Positions 43,185 to 50,847 of a stretch of DNA of 64,000 nucleotides are shown piece after piece. Every line of letters starts with the position of its first letter. Position 1 is the first letter of the stretch. Location: contig JAWMQM010000002.1 of NCBI GenBank assembly GCA_033283175.1, forward strand, positions 434,001-498,000, read 5' to 3'. The notes under the pieces were generated by a model. That model did not search any database. It had not been told where the DNA came from and saw nothing but the letters and a program-made list of their open reading frames with translations. The position numbers and the translations under genes were made by a program. This stretch comes from Pseudomaricurvus sp033283175 (GTDB lineage: Bacteria > Pseudomonadota > Gammaproteobacteria > Pseudomonadales > Cellvibrionaceae).

Positions 43185-44561
43185 TTATTTCAGCTTGCGC
43201 GGTGCGCCGGTGCCCATATAGTTGGCCAGGTTGCGGTGCAGGTTGGCGGTAGCCCTTTCCATGTAAGGGTTGGGGCGGGGACCCATAAAGCCGGCTGACT
43301 TCATGCCCTGCTGTACCGCGGCCATGTTGGAGAAATCCTGGCCGAGAACGTAACACCAGGCTTCGGCGGTGGCTTCGCAGTATTCCCACTCGGCATTCGG
43401 CTCTTCACCTTCGGGGAACAGCTGATACACAGCGCCTTCGAAGATGCATTTGTCAGGATCATCGCCGTAGGGGCGTGCGCTGTAGCAGAGCATATTGTTG
43501 ACCGCGTGACCGATCTGGAAGTTGGGGAAGATCTGCCAGGCGGTGCCGCTCTTGCCTACGTGGGCCGGCTCCACCTCTGGCCAGATCACGCCTTTGGCGG
43601 CGTCGTCTTCGCGGGCGGTTTTCAGCCAGTGCATCAGAACTTCACCGGCCGGGGTACCTTCCGGCAGTTCGTCTTTCAGGCGATTGGCCGCATCCACCAG
43701 CGTTTGGGTAGTGTTGGTGTTGGCGTTTTCCCAGGTGTAGTTCTGCAGTTCGGCAGTGGTGACGCGCGGATCTGCGGTGGTGCCGACACGCAGTTTGGCG
43801 GACTGGTTTTCGTCCATGTCCTTAGGCGTGTCGTAGCCGATGTTGCTGTGCAGCCCGCGCTCGCCCTGGGCGCGTGCCCAGCCGCGGAAGTTGCCGTAAC
43901 GGTTGAATTCCGGATGAGTGGTCTGTACGTGGTAGGTCTCGTTGAACGCTTCCATGGCCACTTTCCAGTTGCAGTCGAAAATGCCCCACTTGCGCCAGCG
44001 CACGCGCATGTTCTGCAGCTGGAAGGGATCCAGCATGGTGGTGACAGGCTCAAGGAAATCTTTCAGTGGCTCGCAGTCCGGATCCATGTTGATCCAGATC
44101 CAGCCGCCCCAGGTTTCGCACTTCACGGTGGCGAGATCGGCGCAGCCGTGGTCCAGGGCGCCTTGCCAATCCTGCTTTTCAGGAACGTGGGTGTTTTCGC
44201 CGTCCTGGTTAAAGCGCCAGCCGTGGTAGGCGCAGATGAACTGGTTGCGACGACCTTTGGCGTTGTGGTGGCCGGCGGGGGTATCCACCAGGCGGCGGCC
44301 ACGGTGCGGGCAGACATTGTGGAAGGCTTTGATGGTGTCTGCCGCAGGGCGGGTAATGAGGATGGTATCGACTCCGATATCGAAGGTGAGGAAGTCGCCT
44401 GCTTCGGGCAGGTCTTCTTCACGGCCGGCCTGCAGCCAGACCTTGCGCCAGAGTTTTTCGCTCTCGGCGCGGGCGTAATCGCGGGAGATATAGGCTTCGG
44501 TAGGGATGACAACGGGTTGTTCCAGGTCGTCAATTTGCAGGTTGTTGTCGATATCGCTCAT
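43185..44561 (-). CDS. Rieske non-haem iron oxygenase alpha subunit (4 of 5)
   Basis: A 458-residue protein from ATG 44561 (GAGGATCC site); an upstream GTG would add 46 low-complexity residues. Rieske ligands C84-P-H86 and C110-AY-H113, 23-residue spacing. The iron-site segment MEAFNETYHVQTTH gives Glu208, H211 and H216. Same subfamily as the enzymes at 13539 and 17225. It is the first gene of the eight-gene CoA operon, so its oxygenation probably precedes CoA activation. The upstream divergent region holds an 18-bp dyad and a GntR regulator gene. Confidence 0.9.
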   Translation of the reverse strand: MSDIDNNLQIDDLEQPVVIPTEAYISRDYARAESEKLWRKVWLQAGREEDLPEAGDFLTFDIGVDTILITRPAADTIKAFHNVCPHRGRRLVDTPAGHHNAKGRRNQFICAYHGWRFNQDGENTHVPEKQDWQGALDHGCADLATVKCETWGGWIWINMDPDCEPLKDFLEPVTTMLDPFQLQNMRVRWRKWGIFDCNWKVAMEAFNETYHVQTTHPEFNRYGNFRGWARAQGERGLHSNIGYDTPKDMDENQSAKLRVGTTADPRVTTAELQNYTWENANTNTTQTLVDAANRLKDELPEGTPAGEVLMHWLKTAREDDAAKGVIWPEVEPAHVGKSGTAWQIFPNFQIGHAVNNMLCYSARPYGDDPDKCIFEGAVYQLFPEGEEPNAEWEYCEATAEAWCYVLGQDFSNMAAVQQGMKSAGFMGPRPNPYMERATANLHRNLANYMGTGAPRKLK

Positions 44562-44661
44562 TGGATCCTCGCTTATTGGTTGATCGGGCCGGCGTGTGCG
44601 GCAGTGACCATCTGTCTCTGAGGTTGGAGCCTGCAGGCAGCAGGGAGTGCGGCAAGGCACA

Positions 44662-44679
44662 TATATGTCCAGACATATA
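44662..44679. promoter_or_regulatory. palindrome TATATGTC-CA-GACATATA, probable GntR/HutC operator
   Basis: A perfect 8+8 inverted repeat with a 2-bp centre, 101 bp before the Rieske 4 start. The TGTCCAGACA core resembles GntR-superfamily operators. The GntR gene is divergent, so the simplest model is repression of the CoA operon. Confidence 0.6.
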
Positions 44680-44743
44680 CATTGGCATAATGATGCCACT
44701 TAATCAATATTAACCCCTCCTGTAACGGATATATTTACATGTT

Positions 44744-44756
44744 GTACGGACAAGTT
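44744..44756. promoter_or_regulatory. GTACGGACAAGTT element
   Basis: Identical 13-mer to 35794-35806; here it also forms a small dyad TTGT-ACGG-ACAA. It lies between the GntR dyad and the GntR gene. Confidence 0.45.
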
Positions 44757-44922
44757 AATGGTGGTAATCTGGGGTTGTTTGAGAATCCGGCAGGGCTGCT
44801 GAAGCCCGGTCGATCCCCGGGCTGTCAGGCTCTTTGCGAGCGCCTGCCGGCAGGTGGGGTACAAGCTCACGGCGCCTGCTCCTGCAGCGGAATCGTTGGG
44901 TTAACCCGAGGCGGAAATTGAC

Positions 44923-45750
44923 ATGAACAAGATCACCACCCCAGTGGAAGGCGACGGAGGTGCGTCTGCCCAGTCCAGGTCCCTGCGGGACGGCCAGCAG
45001 CTCTCCGGCCTCGCAGCCGGCCCTGGCAGCGGCCCACTTTACCTGCAGCTCGCCAATGTGCTGCGGGATGAGATAGTGTCCGGGGTACACCCGGTGGGGT
45101 CCCTGTTGCCGACAGAGGACAACCTCTGTGAGCGCTTTTCGGTCAGTCGCTATACCGTGCGTGAAGCCCTGCGCCTGTTGCGCGAGGACGGGCTGGTGGC
45201 GTCACGGCGTGGTGCCGGCACCGTGGTGGTCCCTCCGGGCAACAGCGATTCCGATATTCATCAGGTTATGTCAATCAATGACCTGGTGGCCTTTGCCGGG
45301 AGCACCCGACTCGTAATCAGCAGCGTCAAAATGGTCGCCCTGGACGCGCGCCTGGCAGTGAGGGCGGGCCTTACAAAGGGGGAGGAGTGGCTGCAGGTAA
45401 AGGCTTTCCGTCATGAGGATGGGGTGGATGTTCCGGTCTGCTACACCGAGTACTACATCAACAGAGACTATGCTGCGGTTGGGCGGCTGTTGCATCGCCA
45501 CAACGGCCCGATCTTTCCGTTGATCGAGGACCTGTTTGGCCAGAGTATCAGCGAAGTAAACCAGCAGATTTCCGCCACTCTTTTGTCGCCGGAGCTGGCA
45601 AGGGAGTTCCGTGAGGAGCCAGCTGCCGCAGCGCTGGAGGTACGCCGCAGCTACAAGACCACAGACCAGAAGGTGGCGCAGGTAACCATTAACGTGCATC
45701 CGGCATCGCGCTACCAACACAGCATGACCATGCGCCGTATGAAGGCGTGA
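44923..45750 (+). CDS. GntR-family regulator, HutC subfamily with UTRA domain
   Basis: A 275-residue regulator. After a low-complexity N-terminal tail, the winged helix-turn-helix lies at about residues 28-95 (LPTEDNLCERFSVSRYTVREALRLLREDGLV is the GntR signature; shown here in part as SVSRYTVREALRLL). The C-terminal half has the UTRA ligand-binding features, including VCYTEYYINRDYA. HutC-type proteins sense small acids or CoA-linked metabolites. It is divergent from the Rieske-CoA operon, with a palindrome between, and is likely its regulator. Confidence 0.9.
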   Translation: MNKITTPVEGDGGASAQSRSLRDGQQLSGLAAGPGSGPLYLQLANVLRDEIVSGVHPVGSLLPTEDNLCERFSVSRYTVREALRLLREDGLVASRRGAGTVVVPPGNSDSDIHQVMSINDLVAFAGSTRLVISSVKMVALDARLAVRAGLTKGEEWLQVKAFRHEDGVDVPVCYTEYYINRDYAAVGRLLHRHNGPIFPLIEDLFGQSISEVNQQISATLLSPELAREFREEPAAAALEVRRSYKTTDQKVAQVTINVHPASRYQHSMTMRRMKA

Positions 45751-45768
45751 CCTGCAGGTGGATCAGGC

Positions 45769-46665
45769 TCAGGAGTTCGATCCCTGAGCCTGTAAAACTT
45801 CAATCATTGCTTTAACTGCAGACGATAACGGGTTGTTTTTTCTATAAATAACGCCGACTTTTCTTTCAATGGTGGGGTTGCGGAGGGGCAGGCAGACAGC
45901 GCCGAGGGCGTGCAGCTGCTCACTGTAGAGTGTGGGGACCACGCTGACCCCCAGTCCCGCAGCAACCATCTTTCCCAGGGTGGCCAGGTGGTGTGCCTCC
46001 ATCTCCACGCTGGCCTGTAGCCCCAGATCCTCCAGCGTTCTTTCCACCAGCGCCCGTATACCGGAAGGTTGTTGCAACAGCAGCAGGGGTTGCTCGGCAA
46101 TTACCTTCCAGGTGAGGTGTTTGGAGCTTGTCAGTGGGTGAGCTGCGGGCAGCGCAGCGACAAACCGATCCTCGAACAGGGGCACAAATGTCAGTTCGTT
46201 AAGATCGTCGGGCTGAAAGGTGACACCGATTTCGGCACGGCCGGACAGCACCCGCTCGTTGACCTGCTCTGCCACCACATCTTCAATCAATACGTTAATG
46301 TTGGGGTAGTCACGGCTGAAGGCAGCCAGCACGTCCGGCAGGCGGGTGGCGGCATAGGAGGGCATAGCGGCAACGGTCAACTTGCCGCGCTGGCGGGCAA
46401 ACAGGTTGTGCAGGTCGTTGAAAGCGGTCTCCCAATCCGTCAGCAGGCGCCGCGCTACCGGCAGGAAGCTCTGGCCCTCCGGTGACAGGGAGATGGTGCG
46501 GGTGGTACGGACCAGCAGCTGACCACCAACCGCCTGTTCCAGGTTTTTGATGGCCATGCTCAATGCCGGTTGCGACAGGTGCACCACAGCGCAGGCTTCG
46601 GCGAAGCTGCGGCATTCGGCCACAGCGACAAAGGCCTTCAGTTGCTTGGGTGAGACATTTATCAT
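45769..46665 (-). CDS. LysR-family transcriptional regulator
   Basis: A 298-residue regulator. The N-terminal HTH at residues 1-60 contains FAEACAVVHLSQPALSMAIKNLE, the LysR signature. The periplasmic-binding-protein-like effector domain follows, with AAGLGVSVVPTLY near the end. It is divergent from the scoAB-like genes, 109 bp away, with a T-N11-A dyad in the gap. That arrangement is standard for LysR activation of the divergent operon in response to a pathway intermediate. Confidence 0.9.
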   Translation of the reverse strand: MINVSPKQLKAFVAVAECRSFAEACAVVHLSQPALSMAIKNLEQAVGGQLLVRTTRTISLSPEGQSFLPVARRLLTDWETAFNDLHNLFARQRGKLTVAAMPSYAATRLPDVLAAFSRDYPNINVLIEDVVAEQVNERVLSGRAEIGVTFQPDDLNELTFVPLFEDRFVAALPAAHPLTSSKHLTWKVIAEQPLLLLQQPSGIRALVERTLEDLGLQASVEMEAHHLATLGKMVAAGLGVSVVPTLYSEQLHALGAVCLPLRNPTIERKVGVIYRKNNPLSSAVKAMIEVLQAQGSNS

Positions 46666-46689
46666 ATTTTCAAATCAATATATCAAAAG

Positions 46690-46702
46690 TATCAATTTGA
46701 TA
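46690..46702. promoter_or_regulatory. LysR box TATCAATTTGATA
   Basis: A perfect 6+1+6 palindrome of the T-N11-A type in the LysR/CoA-transferase divergent gap; an extra TATCAAAA half-site lies at 46681. Confidence 0.65.
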
Positions 46703-46774
46703 AATATATTGGGATTGGCAACACTAGACAACACAAAACGTTGAGTGAGTTTTTAAATCAGAAGGGGAGGCTGC

Positions 46775-47476
46775 ATGGCCGGATTTGACAAGGTGGTGCA
46801 CAGCTACGAAGAGGCACTGGCCGGATTGACCGATGGCATGAGTATGGCGGTTGGGGGTTTCGGCCTCTGCGGCATACCGGAAAACTTGATTGCCCAGGTG
46901 AAGAAAATGGGTACCCGTAACCTGACGGTATTCTCCAACAACTGTGGTGTGGATGGATTTGGTTTGGGCCTGCTGCTGCAGGACAAGCAGATCTCCCGCA
47001 TCTATGCCTCCTACGTCGGGGAGAACAAAGAGTTTGAGCGGCAGATGCTGGAAGGTGAGCTGGAGGTAATCCTCACGCCCCAGGGCACCCTGGCGGAAAA
47101 GATGCGCGCCGGTGGCGCTGGCATCCCGGCGTTCTATACCGCCACCGGATACGGCACGCCTATCGCTGAAGGCAAGGAGACCCGCGAATTCAACGGCCGT
47201 CACTATGTGCTTGAAGAGGCCATTAACGCCGACTTCTCCCTGGTAAAAGCCTGGAAGGCCGACCGCTATGGTAACGCCATCTACCGTCACACCGCACAGA
47301 ACTTCAACCCTATGGCGGCAACCTGCGGCAAGATCTGTGTGATGGAAGTGGAAGAGATCGTTGAACCTGGCGAGCTGGACCCGGCCCAGATCCAGACCCC
47401 CGGTATCTACGTGAACCGTCTTATTCAGGGCACGTTTGAGAAACGCATTGAAAAACGCACCGTGCGCGAAGGCTAG
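46775..47476 (+). CDS. scoA: 3-oxoacid CoA-transferase subunit A
   Basis: A 233-residue alpha subunit of class I CoA-transferases. GGFGLCGIPENLI near residue 24-36 is the CoA-binding oxyanion signature (G-x-G-x-x-G-x-P), and NNCGVDGFGLGLLL follows. With the B subunit it moves CoA from succinyl-CoA to a 3-oxo acid such as acetoacetate or 3-oxoadipate; which one cannot be told from sequence by eye. It starts after a GGGGAGG site and is followed 12 bp later by subunit B. Confidence 0.9.
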   Translation: MAGFDKVVHSYEEALAGLTDGMSMAVGGFGLCGIPENLIAQVKKMGTRNLTVFSNNCGVDGFGLGLLLQDKQISRIYASYVGENKEFERQMLEGELEVILTPQGTLAEKMRAGGAGIPAFYTATGYGTPIAEGKETREFNGRHYVLEEAINADFSLVKAWKADRYGNAIYRHTAQNFNPMAATCGKICVMEVEEIVEPGELDPAQIQTPGIYVNRLIQGTFEKRIEKRTVREG

Positions 47477-47488
47477 GAGGAAGTTACT

Positions 47489-48148
47489 GTGTCACTGACA
47501 AGAGAACAAATGGCCATGCGCGTGGCCCGCGAGCTGGAAGACGGCTACTACGTAAACCTCGGTATCGGCATGCCGACGCTGGTGGCCAACTACGTGCCGG
47601 AAGGTATGGAAGTAATGCTGCAGTCGGAGAACGGCATCCTAGGCATGGGTCCGTACCCCACTGAAGCCGAACTGGATGCCGACATGATCAATGCCGGTAA
47701 GGAAACCGTTACCACCATTGCCGGCGCAGCGGTATTCTCCTCTGCGGCGTCCTTTGAAATGATCCGCGGTGGTCACGTCGATCTCACTGTGTTGGGCGCT
47801 TTCGAAGTGGACGTCAATGGCGATATCGCCTCATGGATGGTGCCAGGCAAGCTGATCAAGGGCATGGGCGGCGCCATGGATCTGGTGGCAGCGGCGCGCA
47901 ACATCATTGTGATGATGACCCACGCCGACAAGCACGGTAACTCCAAGCTGCTGAACAAGTGCACCTTGCCGCTGACGGGCTCCGCCTGTATTCACAAAGT
48001 ACTCACCGATCTTGCTTATCTGGAGATCGAGAATGGCGCCTTTATCCTGAAAGAGCGTGCCCCGGGCATCTCAGTGGAGGAGATTGTTGCCAAAACAGAA
48101 GGTAAACTTATTGTTCCGGACCACGTGCCCGAAATGACATTTGCCTGA
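47489..48148 (+). CDS. scoB: 3-oxoacid CoA-transferase subunit B
   Basis: A 219-residue beta subunit. The catalytic Glu lies in LQSENGILGMGPYP (the S-E-N-G motif). GIGMPTLVANYVP near the N-terminus and the C-terminal block KCTLPLTGSACIHKVLTDLAYLEI (cited only as TLPLTGSACIHKV) are family features. The start codon is GTG at 47489 after a perfect AGGAGG. A strong terminator 20 bp after the stop separates it from the MaoC-type gene. Confidence 0.9.
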   Translation: MSLTREQMAMRVARELEDGYYVNLGIGMPTLVANYVPEGMEVMLQSENGILGMGPYPTEAELDADMINAGKETVTTIAGAAVFSSAASFEMIRGGHVDLTVLGAFEVDVNGDIASWMVPGKLIKGMGGAMDLVAAARNIIVMMTHADKHGNSKLLNKCTLPLTGSACIHKVLTDLAYLEIENGAFILKERAPGISVEEIVAKTEGKLIVPDHVPEMTFA

Positions 48149-48167
48149 TCGCAAACGTTTTGCACAT

Positions 48168-48189
48168 GGGGCCTTATGGCCCCTTTTTT
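48168..48189 (+). terminator. intrinsic terminator after scoB
   Basis: Stem GGGGCC / GGCCCC with a TTAT loop and T6. The open frame starting at 48160 runs through it, which is why the next gene's start is placed at 48220. Confidence 0.85.
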
Positions 48190-48219
48190 GTTTCAGCAGT
48201 AACCACAAGGATAACAATA

Positions 48220-49395
48220 ATGACCAGCAAGACTTCTGACAGCCAAACCCTGGATACCTCGGATCTCGATCGCTACATGGGGAAAAAGTTGCAGGACGCT
48301 ATCGCCTTTGAGCCCGTGGCTGCCAACGATATCCGCCGTTGGGTGCAGGCGATGCACTATCCCAACAGGCTCCACTACGATCGCGACTATTTTGCGGAAA
48401 GCCGCTTTGGCGGCATGGTGGCACCCCAGTCTTTTGCCATATCCACAGATGATGGTCACGGCGCAGCACCGGCCTGTGTAGGCAAGATCCCCAACTCCCA
48501 CCTGGTATTCGGTGGTGACGAGTGGTGGTTCCACGGCCCGCTGATCAAACCCGGCGATATGATTCACAATGAGCGCATTCCCTTTGATTATGTGGTGAAG
48601 GAGACCGGCTTTGCAGGGCCAACCTGTTTCCAGCGCGGCGATAACCACTACTACAACCAGGATGGCGACAAGATCGCCACACAGCGTTCAACCGGTATTC
48701 GCTATCGCCCGGATCTGGCGCGGGAGATGAACTCACTGACGCAAACTGAAGAGCCGCAGTGGAGTGATGAGCAGGTTATTGAGCTGGAAGAGAAAAAATT
48801 CCAGTGGATTAAATCCTTGCACGACCTGGGACACGGCAAGCGGCTACTCGGATCTGTGACCGAGGGAGAGCAGCTGCCGACCCGGGTTTTTGGCCCTCAC
48901 AGTGTGGCCAGTTTCGCCACTGAATGGCGCGCCTACACCATGACAATCTGGGGTGGCATGCGCCGTCGTACCGACATGGGCGACCTGGGCTGGACCGATG
49001 AGATGGATGGGGCCGAGATGGATGGCGACCTAGAGCGGCTTAACCCCGAGCAGACCGATGGCGCCTATTTTGGTCCGTCCCGCGGCCACCTGTTCAGTCG
49101 CTATGCGCAGAAGATCGGCATGCCCCGTGGCTATGGTTACGGCGCCTCCATGGGCGCGTGGGTACTGGATTACCTGTCAGGCTGGGCAGGAGAGTGGGGC
49201 ATGGTGACTTATTGCAATGCCCAGTACCGTGGGCCGGCGTTTGTTGGCGATGCCACCATTATGACCGGCGAGGTGACAGGCAAGTCTGTGGACGCGCAGG
49301 GTCGCCAGGTGGTGCAGGTGAAGTGTCGCATGGAAAACCAGAACGGAACGGTTATGGCTACTGCCAAAGCGGAAGTGATGCTGCCAGCGGCCTGA
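48220..49395 (+). CDS. double-hotdog MaoC/FAS1-like dehydratase
   Basis: A 391-residue protein from ATG 48220, with an AAGGAT site. The N-terminal half (to about residue 170) looks like the FAS1-type dehydratase hotdog found in MaoC-like proteins, including the FGGMVAPQSFA entry and IKPGDMI strand. The C-terminal half has a second hotdog with PRGYGYGASMGAWVLDYLSGW. Such double-hotdog enzymes hydrate bulky enoyl-CoAs (steroid or branched side chains). It follows scoAB and probably supplies a hydratase for substrates too large for crotonases. Confidence 0.8.
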   Translation: MTSKTSDSQTLDTSDLDRYMGKKLQDAIAFEPVAANDIRRWVQAMHYPNRLHYDRDYFAESRFGGMVAPQSFAISTDDGHGAAPACVGKIPNSHLVFGGDEWWFHGPLIKPGDMIHNERIPFDYVVKETGFAGPTCFQRGDNHYYNQDGDKIATQRSTGIRYRPDLAREMNSLTQTEEPQWSDEQVIELEEKKFQWIKSLHDLGHGKRLLGSVTEGEQLPTRVFGPHSVASFATEWRAYTMTIWGGMRRRTDMGDLGWTDEMDGAEMDGDLERLNPEQTDGAYFGPSRGHLFSRYAQKIGMPRGYGYGASMGAWVLDYLSGWAGEWGMVTYCNAQYRGPAFVGDATIMTGEVTGKSVDAQGRQVVQVKCRMENQNGTVMATAKAEVMLPAA

Positions 49396-49434
49396 TTGCT
49401 ACCTGATTTGGCTGGTTACGGGGATCCGAAACGA

Positions 49435-49462
49435 AAAAAGCTCGCCATTGGCGAGCTTTTTT
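49435..49462. terminator. bidirectional terminator
   Basis: AAAAAAGCTCGCC / GGCGAGCTTTTTT around an ATT loop, placed between the convergent MaoC-type and TauD genes. Confidence 0.9.
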
Positions 49463-49504
49463 CGTGAGGCTAGGCCGCGGTAAGCGGCCAGGAACCTGGA
49501 GCAA

Positions 49505-50350
49505 TCAGATGATTGGCTCTTCACCTTCCAGCTTGGTGCGATGCAGAAGGCGGCCGGAGGCTGGATCGTAGGGCTTGGCACGGTGCATGGTGCCGGTGTT
49601 GTCCCAGATCACCAGGTCGCCAACACTCCAGTCGTGGGTGTAGCTGAAGCGCTCCTGGGTGGCCCACTCACGCAGCTTGTTCAGCAGGCGGGTGCCTTCT
49701 TTTACGGATTTGCCTTCGACGGCGTATGCAGTACAGCCCAGAACCAGTGACTTACGGCCTGACTTGTGCTCCCACACCAATGGCAGCTCGGCGTCGCCGA
49801 TGTTCATCATGGCTTCGAGGTGAGGCTGAACAGGCTCGGGGTTGTAGTAGAACAGGGAAGCCCAGGCAGCGTGCAGAACGCGCAGGTCATCGTAGTCTTC
49901 TTTCTCCTCGTCGCTCAGCTCATCGTAGGCGGCGTAGGTGTTGCAGAAGTCGGTCTGGCCGCCTTCAGGTGGCATGTACTGGGCGGACAGCAGGGAGGCC
50001 AGGATTGGCACGGTGTTCATGGTGCCATCGATGTGCCAGTACATGGAGCCTTTCAGGTAGTCGGCAGCGCCGGTCTGGCTGGCGTCGAGGGTGATCTTGT
50101 GGATGCCTTCGCCGGGGTTGGCGTCATCCAGGTTGCCGCCGTGGGCGATTTCCGGGGCGAATTTACCCAGGGTCTTGGTGAATTCCACTTGCTCGGCATC
50201 AGTAAAGCCCACTTTCGGGAATACCAGAACGCCACGCTGCTCCAGCAGATCACGAATCTGGGAGGCGTACTCACCGCTCAGCAGGACTTCTTTGCTGGCA
50301 TGGATTTCGGTGCCGATCTGCGGTTTGATCTCTTTGGTCTCGAGGGCCAT
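49505..50350 (-). CDS. TauD/TfdA-family Fe(II)/2-oxoglutarate dioxygenase (3 of 3)
   Basis: A 281-residue enzyme. Iron ligands H106-x-D108 (YWHIDGTMN) and H256 (GTMHRAK), with Arg271 for 2-oxoglutarate. Close paralogue of the enzyme at 10271. It is divergent from the CoA-ligase gene over a 497-bp region with two CAACAC-type dyads, so both may be co-regulated. Substrate unknown; oxidation alpha to a carboxylate or ether is typical of the family. ATG 50350 has a GGAGATAC site. Confidence 0.9.
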   Translation of the reverse strand: MALETKEIKPQIGTEIHASKEVLLSGEYASQIRDLLEQRGVLVFPKVGFTDAEQVEFTKTLGKFAPEIAHGGNLDDANPGEGIHKITLDASQTGAADYLKGSMYWHIDGTMNTVPILASLLSAQYMPPEGGQTDFCNTYAAYDELSDEEKEDYDDLRVLHAAWASLFYYNPEPVQPHLEAMMNIGDAELPLVWEHKSGRKSLVLGCTAYAVEGKSVKEGTRLLNKLREWATQERFSYTHDWSVGDLVIWDNTGTMHRAKPYDPASGRLLHRTKLEGEEPII

Positions 50351-50596
50351 TTCGTATCTCCTGTGATTAACTCTAATTCGCTCCCATGAGCAGGCTGACG
50401 GCGTTTAATCAGGTTGGCCAGCCGTGAATTCCGGGGTGCTGCGTTGTGTTCGCGTGTGTCGCAGTTGTTGTGGCGTCTGCGGCTATTATTGCCCTGAACG
50501 CGGCATTATTCACGCTCACGGGTGCGGTTGTATCACCGCTTTCTGATCTTCTCATGGAATCCGGAGTGCCGTTTTAACGATCTGCGGGCCAAAAAT

Positions 50597-50607
50597 CAAC
50601 ACCGTTG
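50597..50607. promoter_or_regulatory. dyad CAAC-ACC-GTTG
   Basis: A one-mismatch relative of the CAACACTGTTG dyads before the BVMO genes, preceded by AAAAAT and followed by TCTATAAAG. Confidence 0.45.
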
Positions 50608-50731
50608 TCTATAAAGTTTAGTAAAAAGAACAAAATGGCTAAAAATAGACCAGCGACAGTGTGTTTTTACCCGCAGGTCTGCTGCAATAAAGTTTCGGGA
50701 CAAGTATACTTCCGCGGCCAAGCCTATAAAT

Positions 50732-50742
50732 CAACACTGCTG
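50732..50742. promoter_or_regulatory. CAACACTGCTG, dyad variant before CoA ligase
   Basis: One mismatch from CAACACTGTTG, and the flanking ATTACTAAGA matches the ATTTTAACTAAGA that follows the dyad at 15131. It lies 106 bp before the ligase ATG. Confidence 0.5.
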
Positions 50743-50847
50743 ATTACTAAGACTGATGTCAGGCGATCGCAGAGTGGCAAGTTGTCACGCCCGCCAGGCA
50801 CGCGAAACAACAAAAAAGCCAAAGACCGAATAACAGGAGAAGAGCCT

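Larger units (their letters stand above)
44562..44922. other. divergent promoter region Rieske 4 / GntR, no gene
   Basis: No coding sequence is supported in this 361-bp gap. It contains an 18-bp perfect palindrome at 44662 and the GTACGGACAAGTT element at 44744. The central part (about 44650-44745) is AT-rich, as expected for back-to-back promoters. Confidence 0.6.
50351..50847. other. divergent regulatory region TauD 3 / CoA ligase, no gene
   Basis: The frame of the ligase is open from 50605, but the first part lacks similarity and has no ribosome site, so no gene is called. The gap carries dyads at 50597 and 50732 and a CGGGACAAGTAT sequence near 50696 that recalls the GTACGGACAAGTT element. 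Confidence 0.55.

Noticed and set aside
50605..50847. 81-codon extension of the CoA ligase
   Set aside because: It covers the regulatory dyads and has no homologous sequence; ATG 50848 has a good ribosome site.
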